The notes under the pieces are model-generated. The model was not told the DNA's origin, did no database searches, and worked only from the letters and a program-made list of their open reading frames with translations. The position numbers were made by a program, and so were the translations under genes. A stretch of DNA of 64,000 bases from Draconibacterium mangrovi (lineage in GTDB: Bacteria; Bacteroidota; Bacteroidia; Bacteroidales; Prolixibacteraceae): contig NZ_JAAAGB010000006.1 in assembly GCF_010586825.1 (NCBI RefSeq), forward strand, positions 186,001 through 250,000, given 5' to 3'. Shown here piece after piece: positions 27,048 through 37,800 of this stretch; positions within the stretch are counted from its first letter, which is position 1, and each line of letters opens with the position of its first letter.

Positions 27048-27629
27048 ATGAAAACAAAAGTTTGGGCTGTTATAGTCCTGGCATTTCTTGTTGCGGGAGC
27101 GGCAAGTGCCACAGAGTTACCAAAAATGAATGTTATTCAGGTGGAGGAGAATGCGGCAATACTTGCCTATAGTTTTTCTCACGAAGCACCCTTGCAGGTA
27201 AGCCTTACCAATTTCGACGGTGAATTGTTGTATTACAAGGAAACCGAACATCGGACAGAGTATAAAAAAATGTTCGATTTTTCTGAATTGGGTGATGGTC
27301 TGTATTGCGTAAGTATCAATTACGGCAATCAGAGTATAAATCGTGTATTAAAAGTAGCGGATAAGAAAATTACAGTGAGTAATGCTTCTTTTTGTTACGA
27401 GCCGTATTATAAAGTAAATGGAAAAATGGTTAATCTGTCATTTTTAAATACCAGGAATAAACCGGTGTACGTAAATATATACCAAAACGGAGAATATATT
27501 GACGGATCGAATCTTGGCCGCGATGTTAGTATTCAAACCCGGTTAGATTTTAGCCATTTAAAAAGAGGTACCTACGAAGTTGTGTTAACCGACTGTGTAA
27601 AAGATCATAGATATACGCTAAAATTATAA
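27048..27629 (+). CDS. Small secreted beta-sandwich protein, paralog family member 3
   Basis: 193 aa; signal peptide ending near AGAASA. More diverged than members 1 and 2 but with the same two-half pattern: LTNFDGELLYYKE / FDFSELGDGLYCVSI, then EPYYKVNGKMVNLSFLN / VNIYQNGEYID / LDFSHLKRGTYEVVL. The PYF hallmark is PYY here, and three cysteines (in YCVSI, ASFCYEP and LTDCVK) are not found in members 1 and 2. AAACAATTAAA lies at 27028-27038, nine bases before the ATG. It lies 285 bp before the large export operon, from which a terminator separates it. Confidence 0.78.
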   Translation: MKTKVWAVIVLAFLVAGAASATELPKMNVIQVEENAAILAYSFSHEAPLQVSLTNFDGELLYYKETEHRTEYKKMFDFSELGDGLYCVSINYGNQSINRVLKVADKKITVSNASFCYEPYYKVNGKMVNLSFLNTRNKPVYVNIYQNGEYIDGSNLGRDVSIQTRLDFSHLKRGTYEVVLTDCVKDHRYTLKL

Positions 27630-27695
27630 AAAATGGTGTTTTTAATCTGTAATTGTTGACTCCCTCACTTTCTTTGTTTACCAAACGAAAGTATC

Positions 27696-27724
27696 AGCTT
27701 TGCAAGGATTTGCAGAGCTTTTTT
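27696..27724 (+). terminator. Terminator after paralog 3
   Basis: AGCTTTGCA (27696-27704) pairs with TGCAGAGCT (27711-27719), one wobble, followed by T6. It separates the paralog cluster from the ABC/RND operon. 27725-27914 shows no ORF; a near-match to the -7 box (TATGCTTTG, one base too long) lies about 45 bp before the GTG start. Confidence 0.75.
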
Positions 27725-27914
27725 ATTTCTGTATAGTTCGGCTTATTGGTGTAATTGTGAATTTGCCGGCCGCAATTTCTTTGATGTATTCATAAAAAAA
27801 ACAAAAGAAATCTGCTGAGGGATGTAATTTAAATCATAAAAGTGCACCAACACTATTAAACGATTTTATGCTTTGTAAGTCCAAGGCAGTGTTCTCTTAA
27901 AATATTATTGCAAG

Positions 27915-28808
27915 GTGCATATTAAAATAGAAAATCTAAACAAAATCTACAAGGGAGGCAGTTACGCTGTAAATAACCTCAACCTTGAAATTCCAAATGG
28001 TATGTTTGGCCTTTTAGGTCCAAACGGGGCTGGGAAATCAACACTGATGCGCATTTTGGTAACGCTAATGAAACCAACAAGCGGCAAAGTATATTTCAAC
28101 GATTATGAACTTTCGAAACATCGCCGCGAGATTCGCTCGATGTTGGGTTATTTGCCCCAGGATTTTAGTTTCTTCTCTAAATTAAAAACCTCCGAATTTC
28201 TCGATTATACTGCCCGTTTGGCAGGTATGAAAAGCGGGGCAGCACGCCGCAGTGCCGTTGACCAAATGCTGGAAGAAGTAGGTTTGTTTGAAGTGCGCGA
28301 CAGAAATGCGAATAAACTTTCAGGTGGTATGAAACGCCGTTTGGGAATTGCCCAGGCGCTGATAAATGATCCGCAGATTATTATTGTGGATGAACCTACT
28401 ACCGGTCTCGACCCCGAAGAACGTATCCGCTTCCGTAACCTGCTTTCAACCATTAGTACCCGCGACGTAATTATTATCCTGTCGACACACATTGTGGGCG
28501 ATATTTCGAGTACCTGCGATAATATGGCATTACTCAACCAGGGAAAACTGGCATTTGCCGGATCGCCGGAGCAACTGGTAAAAGAAGCCGAAGGCCATGT
28601 TTGGGTAATAGAAGCTACTGAACAGGAATACCTTGAGATAAACGAAAAATACCCTGTAATTTCTACCATCCCGATCGATGGAGGCTGGGAGGTGCAGGTT
28701 GTTGCCAATGAGATTGACGGTTACCAGGGAAAACCCATGGACCCAAATCTGGAGCACGCTTATGTGCACTTTATGGAAAACAAACTAAACCAATGGTCTA
28801 ACGCTTAA
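27915..28808 (+). CDS. ABC transporter ATP-binding protein, first gene of the composite RND/ABC operon
   Basis: 297-residue cytoplasmic ATPase, GTG start. Walker A GLLGPNGAGKST with Lys41, Q-loop LPQDFSFF near residue 82, signature LSGGMKRRLGIAQ (135-147), Walker B IIIVDEPTTGLDP with Asp159/Glu160, and switch His in LSTHIVGD. ABC-2 (CcmA/NatA-like) type. The last 70 residues are a regulatory tail. It is followed after 10 bp by its evident membrane partner. It shares long blocks with the ATPase domain fused to the second RND permease (MFGLLGPNGAGKST, ERIRFRNLL, LEDAY-like tail), so the two ATPases are probably duplicates. Confidence 0.95.
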   Translation: MHIKIENLNKIYKGGSYAVNNLNLEIPNGMFGLLGPNGAGKSTLMRILVTLMKPTSGKVYFNDYELSKHRREIRSMLGYLPQDFSFFSKLKTSEFLDYTARLAGMKSGAARRSAVDQMLEEVGLFEVRDRNANKLSGGMKRRLGIAQALINDPQIIIVDEPTTGLDPEERIRFRNLLSTISTRDVIIILSTHIVGDISSTCDNMALLNQGKLAFAGSPEQLVKEAEGHVWVIEATEQEYLEINEKYPVISTIPIDGGWEVQVVANEIDGYQGKPMDPNLEHAYVHFMENKLNQWSNA

Positions 28809-28818
28809 AACCGGATAA

Positions 28819-31800
28819 ATGATTTCGTTACATAACATATTTTCGATAGCAAAATACGAGCGGAAAACACTTTTTCGCAGCTGGTTTTTCCGCATATTCA
28901 GTATACTCTCATTGTTCGTATTGTTTGGTTTAAACTTCGGAATGGTGATTGAAGGCGGTGGTGGTGAAAGCTGGGCCATCCGTGCGATTCCGAGTGCGAT
29001 TCCGTATTTTAATTTGCTGATTTTAAACGTGGCCCAGGCAGTAATTGCTGTGTTTTTGGCCTCCGACTTTTTAAAACGCGATAAAAAATTAGATACCACC
29101 GAAGTAATCTACATGCGCTCGATGACCAATGGCGAATACGTGATCGGAAAAACACTGGGCAACATGCAGGTGTTTATGATTCTGAACATCGCGGTGGTTA
29201 TTCTGGCACTTGTTTTTAATGCGCTGGCCAAAGGTACTCCCATCGATTGGGTTTCGTACGGCGTGTATTTGGTGCTGATAAGTATTCCAACCCTTGTTTT
29301 TATTATGGGCTTGTCGTTTTTGCTGATGAGCGTAATCCGCAACCAGGCCATCACTTTTGTTTTGGTGCTTGGTTATATCGGTATCACCCTCTTCCTTTTA
29401 CAGGCAAAATATTATTACATTTTCGATTACATGGCGTTTAACATCCCCATGTTAAGTTCCGATATTGTTGGATTTAGCAATCTTGATGTAATTCTTATCC
29501 ATCGCGGAATATATTTCGGATTGGGTTCAGGTTTCATTTTCCTTACCATTTTCTTGCTCAAACGTCTGCCACAGTCGGAAGCAATGACCTACGTGTCGCT
29601 ATTTTTTAGTGTTGTGTTTATTGGTGGTGCCGGTTATCTGGCTTTTAATCACATCAACAGTTTCAAAAAAACAGAAGCTTTACGTGCCGATATCATCGAG
29701 TTGAATAATCAATATGTAAAAGAACCACTGGCCGATGTGCTTTCGCACGATATTGTACTCGATCATAATGGCGAGTCGTTGAGTGTGCAGTCGGCAATGA
29801 TGCTGAAAAATAATTTGGAGCAGCCTTTGTCGAAACTGATTTTTAGTTTGAATGCAGGTCTGGAAATTACCGATCTGAAAGTAAACGGAAAAACTACCCC
29901 GTTTTTGCGCGAAGATCATCTGGTTATCCTGTCCGATCAGCTAAGCCTGCAACCCGGCGACAGTACAAAAGTTGAATTTACATACAACGGAACAATCGAC
30001 GAAGCGTATTGCTACCTGGATATCGACGAAGAACAACGACAGGAAAAATACGGACAATTTGTATTGAATGTTGACAAACGTTATGCTTTTGTAACGCCCA
30101 ATTATGTGTTGCTTACCCGCGAAGCCAACTGGTATCCGAAAGTTGGTGTTACGTACAGCTCTGAAGATGTGAGTTGGTACAAACCTGAGTTTGTGGATTA
30201 TTCGTTAACGGTGAACACAAAAGAGGGATTACAACCGGTTTCGGAAGGTGAAATGACAGAAGTTTCGGCAGGTAAGTTCCATTTTGAGCCGGAAACACCG
30301 CTAACACAACTTTCGCTGGCTATTGGCAAATATGAATATAAAAGTCTGGAGCATAATGATTTTGAATTTGGCATTTGGCTCGTCGAAGGTCACGATTATT
30401 TCAACAGTGTTTTCCCGGAGTCGAAAGATACCCTGGCATCAGTAATTTACGAGCGTTTTGAGGATTTCAAACGAGGTTATAACCTGGAGTACAATTCCGA
30501 TAAACTGGCACTGGTTGAGGTTCCGGCGCAGTTTAAAACCTACCAACGTATGTGGACATCGGTGCAGGAAGTTATTCAGCCAGGCAAGGTGCTGATTCAG
30601 GAAAAAGGCTACATGTTTCGCGAAGCCGATTTTGAAAAACAAAAAGAACGAATGGGCCGTTGGAGAGGTCGTGGAGGCGGTGGCGAAATGACCGACGAAG
30701 ACAAAGAGTTGCGCGTTCTTGGGCAGTTTCTCGAGAAATTTACAGAGCAAAATGAAACCGATCGCCGATGGTCGCGAGGAGAAATGAGCGTGGAACAATC
30801 GTCAAATCCGTATTTTATTTTTCCCTGGTTGTACAATTTTCAAAACAATATTCAATCGGACAAATGGCCGATTACCAACCGGGTTTTCGAGGCATATTTA
30901 AAAAGCCAGTCTACCGATATGCGATCACTTTTTATGAGTAGCATGAGTGGCGAAAGCCCTGATATTATGGCAAATATTGCCTTGCAGGATTATTCGTTCG
31001 AGGAAATTCTTGCCGATCCGGATCAAAGCGATATTATTAATAATGTAATTAAACTGAAAGGCGATGTGCTTTTCTCAACCATAAAACTGGAAGCCGGCCA
31101 GGAAGATTTTGAAGATTTTCTGCGCGGGGTGCTGGAGAAGTACAAGTACCAGAATATCTCGTTCGAGGAATTTGATGAAGAGATTAAAGCCAGGTTTGAG
31201 ATAGAGCTGGAACCAATGATGAACAGTTGGTTTAAAGCCAAATCATTGCCCGGTTACCTGGTTTCGCCAATAAAAGGTGTAAAAGTAAAATCGGGCGATG
31301 CCATGAAAACCATGATCTCGCTTAAAGTTACCAACTTCTCGGATGTTGATGGTATTATAAAACTCACCTTCCGCCTTGCCGGAGGTGGTGGCGGCGGTGG
31401 TTTTGGCCCTCCGGGAATGGGCTCGGAAGAAACGGTGGATAAACTTATTGAATTAGCCGCCCACCAAACCAAAGAAATGAGCTATCTGTTTGATGGCACT
31501 CCGCGTATGGTCATTTTTAATTCTTTAACATCGAAAAATGTTCCGCAAACCTATATGGAAATGTTCCGCGAAGTGGAAGAAGACCTGAAAGCCAGGGTGT
31601 GGGAAGGAGAACGTATCAGTTCAACTGCAGTACAAACAAAACTTCCGAATGAGGAGATTGTAGATAACGAAGATCCGGGATTTGAAGTGACAGAAAATCA
31701 CCAGGTGAGTTTGCTCGAAAAACTTATTGTAAAAGAAGAAGAGACAAAGCAGAAATATTCGAGTGTAAACCAGTGGAGGCCTCCAATGTCGTGGACTGCT

Positions 31801-32166
31801 ACTACCAGCGACGAGTTTTATGGCGAATACGTTCGTTCGGCCTATTATATTAAAGGCGGAAACGGCGAGCAGGTTGCCCGTTGGAATGTTCCGGTGAAAG
31901 AGGCCGGTTACTACGATGTGTATTACCACTTTTATAAAGGACGCGGGTTTGGCCGTAACCGTGGAGAAGAAAAAGGAAGTTTAAACTTTATAATTCATGC
32001 CGACGACGGAGAAGAAGAGGCTTACCTTGATTCGCAAAGTACCGAAACCGGGTGGGTGCATTTAGGCTCATTTTATTTCTCGTCCGAAAAGGCGGTTATT
32101 GAATTAACGGATAAAACCGAATTGCGAATGATATACGCCGACGCGGTAAAAATTGTGAAATTATAA
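28819..32166 (+). CDS. ABC-2 permease fused to a degenerate M1-peptidase-like region and a golvesin-like domain
   Basis: 1115 aa. The N-terminal quarter is an ABC-2 type membrane domain with about seven helices (around 18-42, 60-78, 105-130, 140-165, 170-195, 225-248 and 255-275). After that comes a large exported portion whose layout resembles the M1 aminopeptidase part of ABC permease/M1 proteins (LVEVPAQFKTYQRMW, VIQPGKVLIQEKGY near residues 565-600), but no HExxH zinc site can be found. In its place is a charged, glycine-rich insert (GRWRGRGGGGEMTDEDKE). A second Gly7 run lies near residue 860. The last 110 residues (YVRSAYYIKGGNGEQVARWNVPV, GYYDVYYHF, GWVHLGSFYF, YADAVKIVKL) match the golvesin C-terminal/xanthan-lyase-associated beta-sandwich. 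Pairs with the ATPase 10 bp upstream. Confidence 0.8.
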   Translation: MISLHNIFSIAKYERKTLFRSWFFRIFSILSLFVLFGLNFGMVIEGGGGESWAIRAIPSAIPYFNLLILNVAQAVIAVFLASDFLKRDKKLDTTEVIYMRSMTNGEYVIGKTLGNMQVFMILNIAVVILALVFNALAKGTPIDWVSYGVYLVLISIPTLVFIMGLSFLLMSVIRNQAITFVLVLGYIGITLFLLQAKYYYIFDYMAFNIPMLSSDIVGFSNLDVILIHRGIYFGLGSGFIFLTIFLLKRLPQSEAMTYVSLFFSVVFIGGAGYLAFNHINSFKKTEALRADIIELNNQYVKEPLADVLSHDIVLDHNGESLSVQSAMMLKNNLEQPLSKLIFSLNAGLEITDLKVNGKTTPFLREDHLVILSDQLSLQPGDSTKVEFTYNGTIDEAYCYLDIDEEQRQEKYGQFVLNVDKRYAFVTPNYVLLTREANWYPKVGVTYSSEDVSWYKPEFVDYSLTVNTKEGLQPVSEGEMTEVSAGKFHFEPETPLTQLSLAIGKYEYKSLEHNDFEFGIWLVEGHDYFNSVFPESKDTLASVIYERFEDFKRGYNLEYNSDKLALVEVPAQFKTYQRMWTSVQEVIQPGKVLIQEKGYMFREADFEKQKERMGRWRGRGGGGEMTDEDKELRVLGQFLEKFTEQNETDRRWSRGEMSVEQSSNPYFIFPWLYNFQNNIQSDKWPITNRVFEAYLKSQSTDMRSLFMSSMSGESPDIMANIALQDYSFEEILADPDQSDIINNVIKLKGDVLFSTIKLEAGQEDFEDFLRGVLEKYKYQNISFEEFDEEIKARFEIELEPMMNSWFKAKSLPGYLVSPIKGVKVKSGDAMKTMISLKVTNFSDVDGIIKLTFRLAGGGGGGGFGPPGMGSEETVDKLIELAAHQTKEMSYLFDGTPRMVIFNSLTSKNVPQTYMEMFREVEEDLKARVWEGERISSTAVQTKLPNEEIVDNEDPGFEVTENHQVSLLEKLIVKEEETKQKYSSVNQWRPPMSWTATTSDEFYGEYVRSAYYIKGGNGEQVARWNVPVKEAGYYDVYYHFYKGRGFGRNRGEEKGSLNFIIHADDGEEEAYLDSQSTETGWVHLGSFYFSSEKAVIELTDKTELRMIYADAVKIVKL

Positions 32167-32253
32167 AATAAATCAGCATACGTTTCGAGCTAAGTGCTTG
32201 TAAAACAAGGATGAATTCGGAGCGGAACCATTGAAGAAAAAATTTTAAAGAAG

Positions 32254-33750
32254 ATGAAAACAAAAATCAAACTTATGCAAAAGCTGGCAATTGCCTTGTT
32301 TCTTATGGCGGCTGCAACTTTTGCTCTTCAGGCACAGGAAGCCTTAACCCTGGAAAGGGCTTTAAGTATTGCCGAAACGGGAAGCCCTGATTTGAAGCTG
32401 TCGTTATTAAATCTCGAGCGCTACCAAAAAAATCTGGAAGCCCAGCGAGCCGCTCTGAAATCACGTTTCTCGTTGCAGGTTAATCCTGTAAATTACAGTA
32501 AACAGAGGCGTTTCGACAACCGTGTTTCCGAGTGGTATACCAACGAAAACTTCGAAACAAGTACTTTATTTACAGTTGCTCAGCCAATTTTAATAACCGA
32601 TGGTACTATCTCGCTAACCAACGAGTTTGGGTGGTCGAGTAATAATTCCAGTTCATCATTCACCGAAAGTGAGGTATTCTTTAATAACCTCTATTTAAAC
32701 CTGAATCAGCCCTTATTTACTTATAACACTTTAAAGTTACAACTTAAGGAGCTGGAGCTGAACTTTGAAAATGCCCGCATCAGTTACGCAATGCAGTATC
32801 TGAACCTTGAAAGAAGTGTGACTGAGTTTTTCTACAATGTTTATATGGCGCAAATGAACTTGTCGATTGCCAAAGATGAGCTGGTCAATACACAAAAAAG
32901 TTACGACATAATTAAAAACAAAGTTGAAGCCGGTTTGGCTGCAAAAGAAGAAGAATACCAGGCGGAATTGAACCTGGCATCGGCCAAATCTACTTTGCAA
33001 AACAGCGAAGTAACCTTCGAAAACGCCAAAGACCAGTTGAAGCTTTATTTAGGCATGGATCTTTTTGAAGATATCATGATTTTAGCCGATGTTAGCGTAA
33101 ACCCGGTTCCGGTTGATTTAGATAAAGCCATTAAAAATGGTTTGGAATCAAGAATGGAGTTGCGTCAACGCGAAATCGATGTGGAAACCAGTCAGTTCGA
33201 TCTTATCCGTACTAAAGCACAGAATGAATTCAGAGGAGACATGAATTTGCGTTTTGGTATTACCGGCGATAACAATGAGTTGGGTAATATTTACCAAAAT
33301 CCAACCAAAAGTCCGTCGGTAGGTATCAGTTTTAATATCCCAATTTTCGACTGGGGCGAACGTAAAGCAAGAATTGCCGCTGCCGAAGCGGCTATCGAAT
33401 CGCAAGAGTTGAACCTGAATGAAGAAAAGAAACAAATTGTTGTTGATATTCGCCAGGTTTACCGTAACATCCTAAACCAGTTGAACCAGATTGATTTGGC
33501 CAAACAAAATGAACGCAATGCTCAACTAACTTACGAAATTAACCTTGAACGTTACGAAAACGGCGACCTGACAGGTATGGATTTAAACCTGTATCAAAAC
33601 CAGCTTTCGTCTCAAAAAGTGGCATTGAGCCAGGCGCTTATAAATTATAAAATCGAATTATTAAACCTTAAAATACAATCGTTGTACGATTTCGAAAAAG
33701 ACGAAGCCATTATTCCTGAGGAATTGTACGTAATCGATAGTCAAAAATAA
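32254..33750 (+). CDS. TolC family outer-membrane channel
   Basis: 498 aa; signal peptide through FALQAQEA, then the outer membrane efflux protein repeats: long periodic helices (LTLERALSIAETGSPDLKLSLLNLERYQKNLEAQ; the second half begins near VPVDLDKAIKNGLESRMELRQREID) and short barrel strands (SVGISFNIPIFDWGERKARI, the conserved IPxFDWG box). It provides the outer-membrane exit duct of the tripartite pump. It follows the permease by 87 bp and precedes the adaptor by 20 bp. Confidence 0.94.
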   Translation: MKTKIKLMQKLAIALFLMAAATFALQAQEALTLERALSIAETGSPDLKLSLLNLERYQKNLEAQRAALKSRFSLQVNPVNYSKQRRFDNRVSEWYTNENFETSTLFTVAQPILITDGTISLTNEFGWSSNNSSSSFTESEVFFNNLYLNLNQPLFTYNTLKLQLKELELNFENARISYAMQYLNLERSVTEFFYNVYMAQMNLSIAKDELVNTQKSYDIIKNKVEAGLAAKEEEYQAELNLASAKSTLQNSEVTFENAKDQLKLYLGMDLFEDIMILADVSVNPVPVDLDKAIKNGLESRMELRQREIDVETSQFDLIRTKAQNEFRGDMNLRFGITGDNNELGNIYQNPTKSPSVGISFNIPIFDWGERKARIAAAEAAIESQELNLNEEKKQIVVDIRQVYRNILNQLNQIDLAKQNERNAQLTYEINLERYENGDLTGMDLNLYQNQLSSQKVALSQALINYKIELLNLKIQSLYDFEKDEAIIPEELYVIDSQK

Positions 33751-33770
33751 AACTGAAAAAATTACCAAAA

Positions 33771-34829
33771 ATGAAGCATATAAAATTACTTATCGTGTTA
33801 GGTGTTGTTGTTGCCGCCATTTCGTGTAACAACCAAACCGGTTCTGAGTCAACTGAGTTAGCTGTTCCTGTTTCAGTTGAAAACATCAAGCTTAAAAGTA
33901 TTCAGCAATTTGTAAGTACAACCGGAAGCGCAAAAGCCGTGTACGAGACCGAATTGAGTTCTGAAATTCAAGGAAATTATATTTTACAAACCAACCCGAG
34001 AACGGGCCGCAAATTTCAATTGGGCGACCGCGTAGAAAAAGGTCAGGTTATTGTAAAACTGGAAAATGCAGAATACCTGAACGGACTGAATATTGAGTCT
34101 ATAAAACTAAATCTTGAGATTTCAGAGCAGGAATACGAAAAACAGAAGTCGCTGTACGAAAAAGGTGGTGTTACACTGCTCGAAATGCGTAACTCTGAAG
34201 TTTCGATGATTTCAGCCAAAAATAACTACGAAAGTGCTGAAATACAGTTGGCAAAAATGCAGGTTGTTGCTCCTTTCTCTGGAATCATTGTAGCACTGCC
34301 TTATTACACCGAGGGTGTTCGCGTATCGTCTGGCGAGAGTATGGTTAGCCTGATGAACTACAACAAAATGTATGTGGAGATCAACCTTCCGGAAAAAAAC
34401 ATTTCGGAAGTAACTACCGGGCAGGAAGTAATGATTACCAACTATACACTTACCGAAGATACGCTTGTGGGGCATGTTACGGAACTGTCGCCAATTATCA
34501 GCGACGAAACACGCACATTTACAGGTAAGCTCGAAATTGATAATCCGGAACTGAAACTACGTCCGGGAATGTTTATAAAAGCCAACATTATTACGGCTCA
34601 AAAAGACAGTGCCGTAGTTATTCCGAAAGACGTGATAATGACCGGTTCGCGCGGGAAATATGTGTTTATTGTTGGGCGTAACAGCGCTGCCAACGATCGT
34701 CGTATCACGACAGGTATCTCCAACCAGGATGAAATTGAAGTACTGGAAGGCCTCAGCCCCAACGACCGTTTGATTATAAAAGGATTTGAAACACTCCGCG
34801 ATAATTCAAAAGTAAAAGTGATTTTATAG
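33771..34829 (+). CDS. RND efflux periplasmic adaptor (MFP), lipoprotein
   Basis: 352 aa. Lipobox AAISC anchors it to the inner membrane. Lipoyl/hairpin/beta-barrel order is visible: SSEIQGNYIL..GDRVEKGQVIVKLEN (first lipoyl half), an alpha-hairpin at about 95-145, VVAPFSGIIVALPYYTEGVRVSSGESM (second lipoyl half), the beta-barrel with LRPGMFIKANI, and the membrane-proximal end (GLSPNDRLIIKGFETLRDNSKVKV). The only adaptor in the operon, 30 bp before the first RND permease. Confidence 0.95.
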   Translation: MKHIKLLIVLGVVVAAISCNNQTGSESTELAVPVSVENIKLKSIQQFVSTTGSAKAVYETELSSEIQGNYILQTNPRTGRKFQLGDRVEKGQVIVKLENAEYLNGLNIESIKLNLEISEQEYEKQKSLYEKGGVTLLEMRNSEVSMISAKNNYESAEIQLAKMQVVAPFSGIIVALPYYTEGVRVSSGESMVSLMNYNKMYVEINLPEKNISEVTTGQEVMITNYTLTEDTLVGHVTELSPIISDETRTFTGKLEIDNPELKLRPGMFIKANIITAQKDSAVVIPKDVIMTGSRGKYVFIVGRNSAANDRRITTGISNQDEIEVLEGLSPNDRLIIKGFETLRDNSKVKVIL

Positions 34830-34859
34830 AGTAGCCGGTAAAACAAAGACAAATCAGTT

Positions 34860-37800
34860 ATGAAAAAATTAACGCAATTTTCTGTCAATTACCCGGTTAC
34901 CGTTTTAATGGTGGTGCTTGGCGTTTTATTGCTGGGCTACATTTCGTACGATAAATTGGGGGTCGACCTGTTTCCCGATCTGAACTCACCCCGCATTTTT
35001 GTGGAAGTGACTTCGGGCGAGCGCCCTCCGGAAGAAATGGAGCAGCAGTTTGTTGAAAACATCGAAGCACTTGCCATTCGTCAGTCCGACGTGGTACAGG
35101 TAACTTCTTCATCAAGGGTAGGATCGGCACAAATAACCGTAGAATACGCCTGGAATAAAGATATGGACGAAGCTTTTCTCGACCTGCAAAAGGCCTTGAA
35201 TACGCTTACCCAGAATTCCGATATCGACGAACTTCAGATAACCCAGCACGATCCGAACACAACCCCGGTAATGATAATTGGGCTGAAGCACAACGAAATT
35301 ACCAACATGAACGAGCTGCGAAAAGTAGCTGAAAACTATGTAAGAAACGAGTTGGTTCGTTTGGAAGGTGTTGCCGAAGTTGAACTGTCGGGCCAAGAAG
35401 AAAGTGAGATAATTATTGAAACCGATATTTACCGGCTCGATGCGCAGGGTCTTTCCATGGACGAAGTGGCATCGCGCATCCAGAATTTTAACCGCAACGT
35501 TTCCGGTGGTCAAATCACCGACATGGGTACGCAATACATTGTAAAGGGTGTATCGATGTTGCAAACGGTGGAGGATTTTGAAAACCTGATTGTGGGTTAC
35601 AAAGCTGTTCGCAGCGCTGAAACAAACGCTAATCAAAATCAGGGCTCAATGGCTCCGGTTTATTTAAAAGATATTGCAGCAGTTTCTATCGGCAATAAAG
35701 AACCAACAAACATTGTTCATATAAACGGCGAACGTTGTTTGGGACTATCTATTTACAAAGAAACCAAATTCAATACTGTAAATGCGGTTGATCAAATTAA
35801 CGAAGCATTGGTGGATATTGAAAAAGCACTTCCCGGTTACGAATTGATTGGCGTAACCAACCAAGGGCGTTTTATCAGCAGTGCCATTGGCGAAGTGCAG
35901 GATACAGCTTTACTGGGTATTTTGCTGGCAGTGGTGGTTTTATTTATTTTTCTACGTCGTTTCGGAACTACACTGATTGTAAGTGTTGCCATTCCAATTT
36001 CGATTGTTGCCACTTTCAACCTGATGTATTTTAACCACCTCACCATAAATATTATGACTTTGGGAGGGCTCGCCTTAGGTGCGGGTATGTTGGTTGACAA
36101 TGCCATTGTGGTTATGGAGAATATATTCCGAAACCACGAAAACGGCATGAGTGTAAAAGACGCGGCAATTAACGGAACTGCCGAGGTTGGCGGGGCAATT
36201 ACAGCATCAACGCTTACCACCATTATCGTTTTTCTGCCAATAGTTTATTTGCACGGTGCTTCGGGCGAGTTGTTTAAAGATCAGGCCTGGACGGTTGCAT
36301 TTTCGCTGCTTTCGTCGTTGGTAGTAGCTATCTTTTTAATCCCGATGATGTACCACCGTTTTTACCGAAAACGAACTGCACCGCTGAAATCAAAATCGGT
36401 AAAAGTTGGAGGGTATGGCCGTTTCTTATCAAAAGTAATCGATGCAAAATGGGTGGTTATAATAATTACAACCTTAGCGATTGGTGGAGCCGGATTGTTG
36501 ATACCGCACATTGGTACCGAGTTTATGCCAAAAACACAAACACACGAACTTACTGTTAACCTGAAATTGCAGGAAGGAACAGAACTGGAGCGCACAGAAT
36601 CGACAGTAAGAAATCTGGAAGGTATTTTAATGGATTACCTGGGCGATAATTTAGATAAAATTTATGCGCAGGCGGGTCCGTCGTCAAGTATTTCGGGTGA
36701 CCAGAATGCTGTTTTTGAAGGCGAAAATACGGCAGAGTTAAAAGTGATTCTTAAACCTGAATCAACCATCTCAACCGAAAGTATTGTAAAAACACTCGAC
36801 CAGTTAACTTCTAATATTGAAGGACTCGAAGTTAGTTTTTCGCAGGAAGAAAGTGCACTTCAGTCAATTCTTGGAACCGACGAAGCACCAGTTGTGGTTG
36901 AGGTTCGTGGCGAGGAACTGGACGAGATCGAGCGTGTTGTTAACCAGGTAAAAGAAAAAATGCAGGGTGTTAACGGACTGTTTAATATTCAAACATCGAT
37001 TGAAGATGGTGCGCCTGAAGTTGAAATTCATGTCGACCGCATGCGCGCCGGAATGTACAACATCGATATTAACAGTGTAATTACGCAAATGCAGGATCAG
37101 TTGCAGGGGAAAGATGCCGGCGAACTGGAACGCAGTGGCGAAATGCAGGATATTACCATTAAAGTTCCCGAGAAAAGTATCGATGAAATCGGTTCGCTGA
37201 TCATCACATCGGGCGACCAGGTTTTCCGTTTAAGCGAAATTGCCGATATCAGTTTTGGCGTATCGCCAAAAGAAATTTTCAGAAGGAACCAGAACCGCAT
37301 AGGAAAGGTTACTGCACAGTTGGAAGACGGTATTCCGTTGGATCATGTGGCAAACGATATTCGTATGCAGACAGCAAGCATCGATTTATTACCCGATTAC
37401 CGTATCATGGTAACCGGTGAAGAGGAGAAACGTCAGGAATCATTGACTAACCTTACTTTTGCATTGTTGCTTTCTATTGTGTTGGTTTACATGGTTCTGG
37501 CCTCTCAGTTCGAGTCGCTCATTCACCCGTTTACCATTCTGTTGACTATTCCGCTGGCTGTGGTTGGTAGTGTTCTCGTCTTCTTTATTCTCGGAAAAAC
37601 ATTCAACATTATGGCCATTATCGGGGTGATTATGTTGGTGGGTATTGCCGTAAACGACTCGATCATTCTGGTCGACCGGATCAATCAGCTCATCCGCGAA
37701 GGGGTAGAACGAAAACAAGCCATTCTGCAAGCCGGGCAGCAACGTATTCGGCCAATTGTTATGACCAGTTTAACAACCATATTAGCCCTGTTACCACTTA

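Noticed and set aside
28819-32166. Active M1 aminopeptidase
   Set aside because: No HExxH motif or downstream zinc-ligand Glu could be found in the 1115 residues, although flanking M1-like segments are present.
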